A stretch of 26,003 nucleotides of DNA from Euprymna scolopes. Lineage: Eukaryota; Mollusca; Cephalopoda; Sepiida; Sepiolidae. The position numbers and the translations under genes were made by a program. Below are positions 21,207 through 26,003 of this stretch, in pieces. The DNA is taken from contig CM044495.1 of the NCBI GenBank assembly GCA_024364805.1, positions 94,310,747-94,336,749 on the forward strand, written 5' to 3'. Positions within the stretch are counted from its first letter, which is position 1. Every line of letters starts with the position of its first letter. Under the pieces are notes generated by a model. That model was given only the letters and a program-made list of their open reading frames with translations, searched no databases and was not told the DNA's origin.

Positions 21207-21299
21207 GAACAGTGGTAAAAGAAAAGCGAAGATATCATACGATCACAATTACATTCAACCAATGTTGACGAATCCAAATAATTTACACAGCCAGACATT
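21207..21299 (+). other. Gypsy fossil flank between the LINE tail and protease
   Basis: AT-rich sequence after the LINE tail that reads into the retropepsin-like segment. It belongs to the interrupted LTR element. Confidence 0.4.
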
Positions 21300-22286
21300 C
21301 GTTTTGCAGGTGAACCCTATTTATTTAGGTAATAGCGAAATTGTCCATATTGACAATGTACCAATCATAATGTTAATAGATTCTGCAGCAGACATCAACC
21401 TTATCGATTGCAAAACATTTAAAGTAAACGGCCAAACTTAACATTTCAAGAAATAAATTGTAGACCAAAAGCATATGGTAATATTCCAATACCACTAAGA
21501 ATATAATTTTTCACGACCCTGCTGAATGGTCCCAGAAGAATGCATAAAGTATCTGTTATAAAAGCATATCGATATTGTAACATAAGGTAAGCGGGCGAGT
21601 ATCGAACTAGAGTTTATCACTACGCCACAAGTGAAATCGATTACAACTAAGAGTATCCCGAAATCCACAAAATAAATTCTTGATCGACACCTACCCTCGT
21701 TGAAAGGATTATGGAGAATAAAAACTTTTCAATCTCAAATTAAACTAGACGAAAACATTATTACTGTTGAACGACCACCAAGATGAAAAAACATTTCATA
21801 TTCAACAAGCAGTAAAGGGAACAATCAGTAAAATGTTGGCAAATGATATTAGGAAAAGAGTGGAAGGATCCACTCCGTGTGTTTCGCTATTAGCAGCAGT
21901 ATATTTTCTCAAAATCGACCTAAACTTCAATTACCATCAAATAGACTCAGATCATAAATTTAGGGAAATCACTACCTGGAAATTTAGGGAAATCACTACC
22001 TGGAAATTTTACATGAGACTCATTCATACGTAATATATTGATGTTGACATTCTGTAGATGTTCAGCGTAAATGGAGACGCTTTGATATTATTGTAGCTTT
22101 TTTGTTAAAGCTGCACAAGTATTAATCTAAGCTAGCAGGGACGCCCGGCGTATGCCAGTTGTAAAGTACGCTTAAATAAGATATTTTACTTCCTACAGAT
22201 TTTGCATATATTATTATAGAGCTAATGTTCTATCGATTCTTATATATTATAAAGTTGCGATTTCAAAAATAAAGAAATATATCCGT

Positions 22287-22443
22287 ATGACTTGTGGGCA
22301 TCAGCTTAAATCAAAACCGAAACCAAAACATATGAAGAATTCTTAGTAAAAATATTTATAAAGAATAAATGACTTCAGTGCCATCAGCTATAATCGAAAT
22401 CGAAAATAAAACTTATGAAGAATTCTTTATAAAAATAAACGAC
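22287..22443. repeat. 82-bp tandem duplication within the dispersed repeat
   Basis: ATGACTTGTGGGCATCAGCT (22287) and ATGACTTCAGTGCCATCAGC (22369) open two units, both containing CGAAA...AAAAC and TATGAAGAATTCTT. A third related block is at 5988-6024. Confidence 0.85.
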
Positions 22444-22506
22444 AATGAAACGATAGTCACTTGGATATAAACGTGAAACATAAAATAAATAACACATACG
22501 TTATCC

Positions 22507-22558
<52 letters not shown>

Positions 22559-22582
22559 GTTGTTGTTGTTGTTGTCGTTGTT
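22507..22582. repeat. (TTA)n(GTT)n compound microsatellite
   Basis: About 17 TTA units to 22558, then about 8 GTT units with a GTC interruption near 22574. Confidence 0.97.
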
Positions 22583-22782
22583 GATGGAACCCAAATCATA
22601 TATTAATTTTTTTTAGATAACTACTATATATTGGGTACAATAGAATAATAAATAGAATATTGGCTCTATAGTCACAAATATGAAATGTGCATTGATTGAA
22701 ATATCATATTTAAGAGTATTTTACGACTGGGCGATGCCGTAGCGCATTACTATGTATTGGGTTCAGTATGATATTTAATTGA

Positions 22783-23085
22783 ATATTGTTTTTTTTTCGT
22801 GTGTAGAATTCTGTAAAAGTACCTTATTACTTATTTTAAAATAAAAATACCCGATGATTTTACGTGATTACGTCTCGTTTTATTACCACGGGTAAAATTT
22901 TGTTTGTTTTTAATATGGGTAGGATTCTGTACAAATAACTTATTTCCAATTTAATAAGACTACTGATGATTTTAAGTAATTTTGTTGATCAACCTTTTCT
23001 TGCTATCACTTTTAAGATTTTGTTTGTTTTTCACATAGGTAGAATTCTATACAAGTAACGTATTCCTTATTTAAGAATAACTGTT
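22783..23085. repeat. 118-bp tandem repeat, about 2.4 copies
   Basis: GTAGAATTCTGTA-like starts lie at 22803, 22919 and 23039 (periods 116 and 120). Each is preceded by TTTTGTTTGTTTTT and followed by AAGTAAC.TATT and GATGATTTTA. The copies differ by point changes and small gaps. Confidence 0.9.
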
Positions 23086-25534
23086 CTTGCCTTTGGTAAC
23101 AGTAATATGCTGTACACTACTTTTTGTAAGCAAAACACTTTAATATTTGCCATTTGCTTTTCTGTAACACTTATTTCATTGCTGGTTTTACTATTCTTGT
23201 TGGCTTAATATTTAAAAAAAATATTAAAAACATCATTTTTTTTCATTACGTGTTTTTATTAATTATCTCTTTTTCATAGTCTCTTCAGGTTCTTCTTTAC
23301 GGTGAACTCTTTTATTTTTTTCAAATTTAGACATCCCACATCAATGCTTTTTATCCTGTTGTTTTTCTTTTTCGGCTTATTTATTAACTTTATTTATTTC
23401 ATTATGTTCTCGCTTTAATTGTCAACGTAACCGTCTGCCAATACATTACAACAGATAATGTAAATTTTAGCTCAAATTCGAAAAAAGGTAAAATCACTAA
23501 AACCCAAATAAATTTAAACGTAGCGAGCATTTGATGATCGACTGCAAAATTCACAAACAGAAAATAATCAAATCAGTTTTCTTTCTTTATTCTTTAAAAA
23601 ACATGTAAAAATTACATCTTTCTCATTTTTGTTTTAATAATAAAAAAGCGCACACAAACAAATGTTGTTTCTTTCTTTTAAGTAACAGACAATAATTGCA
23701 ATGAGAAGAATTTTAAAGCTGTCTAAACAAAACTTAATCTTCCAGTCACGTTCTCTATTCTGTGAGTAACAAAACATAACGTTTTTCTTTTGTTTAATTA
23801 CCAAACATCATAACACCATGAAAGGTTTTATTTATGAGAAATTTTTACATGACAAAAGTTTGAGAAATGGAGAAACCAACATTTTGGAGATAATGTCTTT
23901 AAATTCTTTTAAAGAAATGTTCAGAAAGCAAGCCAAATAAAAATGCGACGAATTCAATCATTAAAATTATAAAAAAAAACGATTTTTCATATCAGTTAAA
24001 GCAAATGTGTTGTTATTTAAAAAATCGGATATATTAAAAAATATTTACCATGTGAATGTTAACGATAACTGAGAAGGATAGTCAATTAAAACAGTTTATA
24101 GAAATACATACATGTAATGAATAAATTACAGTAAGGATGTCAATCACAAGTAATACTTACTGTCATCTATAATATACTAATATGACTGACACCCGGGAAG
24201 CGTTTGCAAAATGTGCAAAATTATTTTATTTACATTTTATAAACGAATAATTTCTCAAAAGTGACTATTAAACTGGTCATCTCATCCATATGATAAATTC
24301 CTGTCAGATTATTTTCTTTGGTGATATCTAAAGTCCCATGCTTACGCTGCTAAAAAACACACACAGTAGACCTCAAAATTCGACGCGTTATTGTCAAAAC
24401 ACACCCTAATTTAATGCGTATAGTTTATGAAAATTGGAGTTTTAGATTATGTTATATGCACACGTACATACACGCGAGCCACGGGGGTCAAATGCCGGAC
24501 ATTTTATTTAAATGATAAATGTAAAAATTTAAATGTGATTAACTTTAATTTAAAGTTCACCGCCTCTAAAAAGAAACACCATTTAGAAGTTTGAAACATA
24601 TGCCTTTTAGAATAATGACCTTTACTTTGTTTATCCCTTATCACTTTTCATGTCCATTAAAAAGTAATATCATCTTTTTTTTCGCCAACACATATGCTAT
24701 TCTAATTAATTTATCTTTTAGCGATGATATTTAATTCAACGTGTCTTTTAGTATTTTATCGTTTTCCTACACTTTGGTTACGTTAAAATAGTTTTTATTT
24801 TACACAGACCATTCACTACGCAAATTTCATGTAATTAGTTCTTCTGCCTCCCATCAGTTTAACTACAAATTCCTGATACAGCAAAATCTGTCAATTTTTG
24901 TCGTTTACCACTTGTTATGTCTATTGCTAGATGGTTTAGTTTGTTTTTATTTCCATTTCCAAGAGGATGTTATGTCTTTTATTTTCCGACGCTGGCCCCA
25001 GTTTGTGCTTGTAACCTTTATCTGTATTCTCAAAGTATGGTTGTTTTCAGCACTCTTATTTAGCTACCTTCTAAATACATGCCTATTTTTACATTTCCTT
25101 AGGACTAGCGCAATGCATTCACTCATTACATGGTGTATCGTTTTGTCTCTTTGTCCAAAGTCTACATCATTTTCTTATCTTGGTAACGTCTTATTTCACT
25201 GATGTAGTTTGCGTAGCTGTTAATAACGTTTCGATTTATATTTTTAGGTGTCCTTGCTATAATCAATAGTTCCAAGCCTTCTATAGTTTCTTTCCTTTTG
25301 TTTTGTGTTCTTTTTTCTTTCTTTGTATCCTATTTTATGTTCTCGTTTTTATTTCATTTTTCTTTCATTTTCTCCATTTTGTTTACTTCATGTTCGTATT
25401 TTTAATTTTCTTCTTTACTTTCATTCGTTTTTTTTTTCGTATAGATTCTTTGTTTCTCAAACTTTTCTTCATTTTTGCAAATCATTATCGTTTTATTTTG
25501 TTTTTTCTTTCTCTTTTATTTATTCCATCATCAC

Positions 25535-25538
<4 letters not shown>
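23086..25538. other. AT-rich intergenic stretch, no gene recognised
   Basis: No coding signature on either strand. The 96-codon hydrophobic frame at 24912-25202 and the T-rich frames at 25303-25622 are composition artefacts. The stretch 25290-25530 is strongly T/pyrimidine-rich on the plus strand. Confidence 0.45.

Positions 25539-25598
<60 letters not shown>
25539..25598. repeat. (TA)n microsatellite
   Basis: About 30 TA units, then CATATATATATATAATTATA leading straight into a Helitron-like 5' end. Confidence 0.97.
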
Positions 25599-25611
<13 letters not shown>

Positions 25612-25613
<2 letters not shown>

Positions 25614-26003
25614 ATTATATAAATGCAACTTTGTCTCTGTGCGTGCGTGAGTTTGTTCCTTATAAACTTCGAAACGGTTGAACAGATTTCCTTTAAATAT
25701 ACAGAACTTTAGTGTCTAAGTCTGAAATTGATCTTAGTAAAGCTTTGTCTCAGTATTCCCTCGATAATTACCGATAATCGATAATGGAAACCGTTATTTT
25801 AATTTCTTTATTATCGGTAAAGCCATTTTTTCATGTCGTCGCTTAGCAACAAGGATAGAACAATGATCCGTGAAAATTCTACTGTGGGTAAGTTGATGGC
25901 GTGTTTTTTTAAAAATTTTATTTATTTTGAATGACGTGCTCTGTAGGTTTAAACTCCGCACGGAAATTTCTTAATTTCTTTTTCATTAACTGCAAAGAAT
26001 TTT
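25612..26003 (+). mobile_element. Helitron-like element, 5' end, runs off the window
   Basis: It starts ATTATATAAATGCAACTTTG, then TCTCTGTGCGTGCGTGAG, TTGTTCCTTATAAACTTC and GAAACGGTTGAACAGATTTC. The order (TATAAxTGxAxxTTGTCT, a GTGTG-like stretch, then a CGGTTxAxCGATTT-like phrase) is common at the 5' ends of invertebrate Helitron-type repeats. It aligns with the minus-strand start of the 14621-15391 element (TATAAGTGAAGTTGTCTGTC). The 3' end and any coding region lie outside. Assignment is from pattern memory. Confidence 0.5.
25768..25820. repeat. 11-bp inverted repeat
   Basis: TTACCGATAAT (25768-25778) and ATTATCGGTAA (25810-25820) are exact inverted copies 31 bp apart, inside the putative Helitron-like element. 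CGATAAT also recurs between and before them. Confidence 0.85.

Larger units (their letters stand above)
17150..22015 (+). mobile_element. Ty3/gypsy LTR retrotransposon fossil, old and broken, split by a LINE
   Basis: Parts are recognised in gag-pol order. An LTR-like promoter tract with TATAAATA (17168-17175) is followed by CCTGGCGACGAGAATG around 17216, which resembles the primer-binding region of many gypsy elements. A gag region leads to a zinc-knuckle segment (18218-18282). A retropepsin-like segment with the LIDSxADINLID-type active-site context lies at 21300-21430. The opening of the RT (FLKIDLN.NYHQI-like context) is at 21890-22010. Later pol domains and a 3' LTR were not recognised. 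Many breaks are present, clearly more than ten across the preserved parts. It predates the LINE at 18384-21206 that sits between its gag and protease segments. Both outer edges are approximate. Confidence 0.75.
22132..22745. repeat. Inverted pair of the 5.9-kb dispersed repeat
   Basis: CTAGCAGGGACGCCCGG at 22132 opens a minus-oriented copy. Its core TACGCTTAAATAAGATATTT (near 22167) returns in inverted form at 22676-22725 as part of a plus-oriented copy that ends near 22745. The right copy is closer to the 5882-5931 copy (about 44 of 50 bases) than to its partner. If these are Helitron-type 3' ends, two elements face each other here, or one has duplicated its end in inverted order. Confidence 0.65.

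Noticed and set aside
24180-24520. GACACCCGGGAAG and a facing CACGGGGGTCAAATG as an inverted element
   Set aside because: Similarity fails outside a few bases, so there is no supportable inverted repeat.
24912-25202. 96-codon hydrophobic frame that might suggest a membrane protein
   Set aside because: T-rich DNA gives Phe/Leu/Ser-rich frames automatically. No motif, and the minus strand shows no recognised family either.
25303-25681. Three overlapping 68-105 codon frames
   Set aside because: They run through a T-rich stretch into (TA)n in all frames, which marks a composition effect.

Overview
This window looks like repeat-rich intergenic DNA from an invertebrate animal, most plausibly a cephalopod mollusc (octopus type). 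The reasons are the high AT content, long (TA)n and (CA)n tracts, and a dense mixture of Tc1/mariner, Penelope-like, Jockey/CR1-type LINE, Helitron-like and Ty3/gypsy remains. The taxonomic guess is an inference, and no sequence search was run. I found no convincing host exon, tRNA, rRNA or bacterial-style operon. Every recognisable coding stretch belongs to a transposable element, and nearly all are broken.

Layout. 1-1759: a Tc3-like Tc1/mariner element with a decayed transposase, whose reading frame is split by a 335-bp structured SINE-like insert flanked by a perfect 14-bp target duplication. The outer part of its left inverted repeat lies before the window. 3324-3590: C-terminal endonuclease remnant of a Penelope-like element (PLE), plus strand. 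4070-4171: (TA)n. 5852-6290: a degenerate dispersed repeat whose relatives reappear near 22.1 and 22.7 kb. 6870-8113: the youngest-looking element, a 5'-truncated LINE with a readable reverse transcriptase (RT) and a 10-bp candidate target duplication. 8448-9480: a PLE RT on the minus strand. 9541-10006: a homogeneous 40-bp minisatellite. 10451-10890: a mariner transposase N-terminal remnant. 11.66-12.11 kb: (TA)n and a (CA)n(TG)n palindrome. 13.1-14.0 kb: a LINE RT of a different family that has lost its catalytic centre.

14621-15391 is a minus-strand Helitron-like element with a textbook 3' hairpin plus CTAG and about 4.5 internal units of about 145 bp. It sits between two diverged copies of an 80-bp block. 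From about 17.15 to 22.0 kb lies an old, broken Ty3/gypsy fossil (LTR/leader, gag zinc knuckle, protease, start of RT). A 2.8-kb LINE of the same broad family as the 7-kb copy has inserted into its middle. 22.1-22.75 kb holds an inverted pair of the dispersed repeat, 22.78-23.08 kb a 118-bp tandem repeat, and 25.6 kb to the window end the start of another Helitron-like element next to (TA)n.

The elements do not work together as a pathway. The window records successive insertions (SINE into Tc1, LINE into gypsy) followed by microsatellite growth at and inside elements, including a (CT)n expansion within a LINE RT reading frame.
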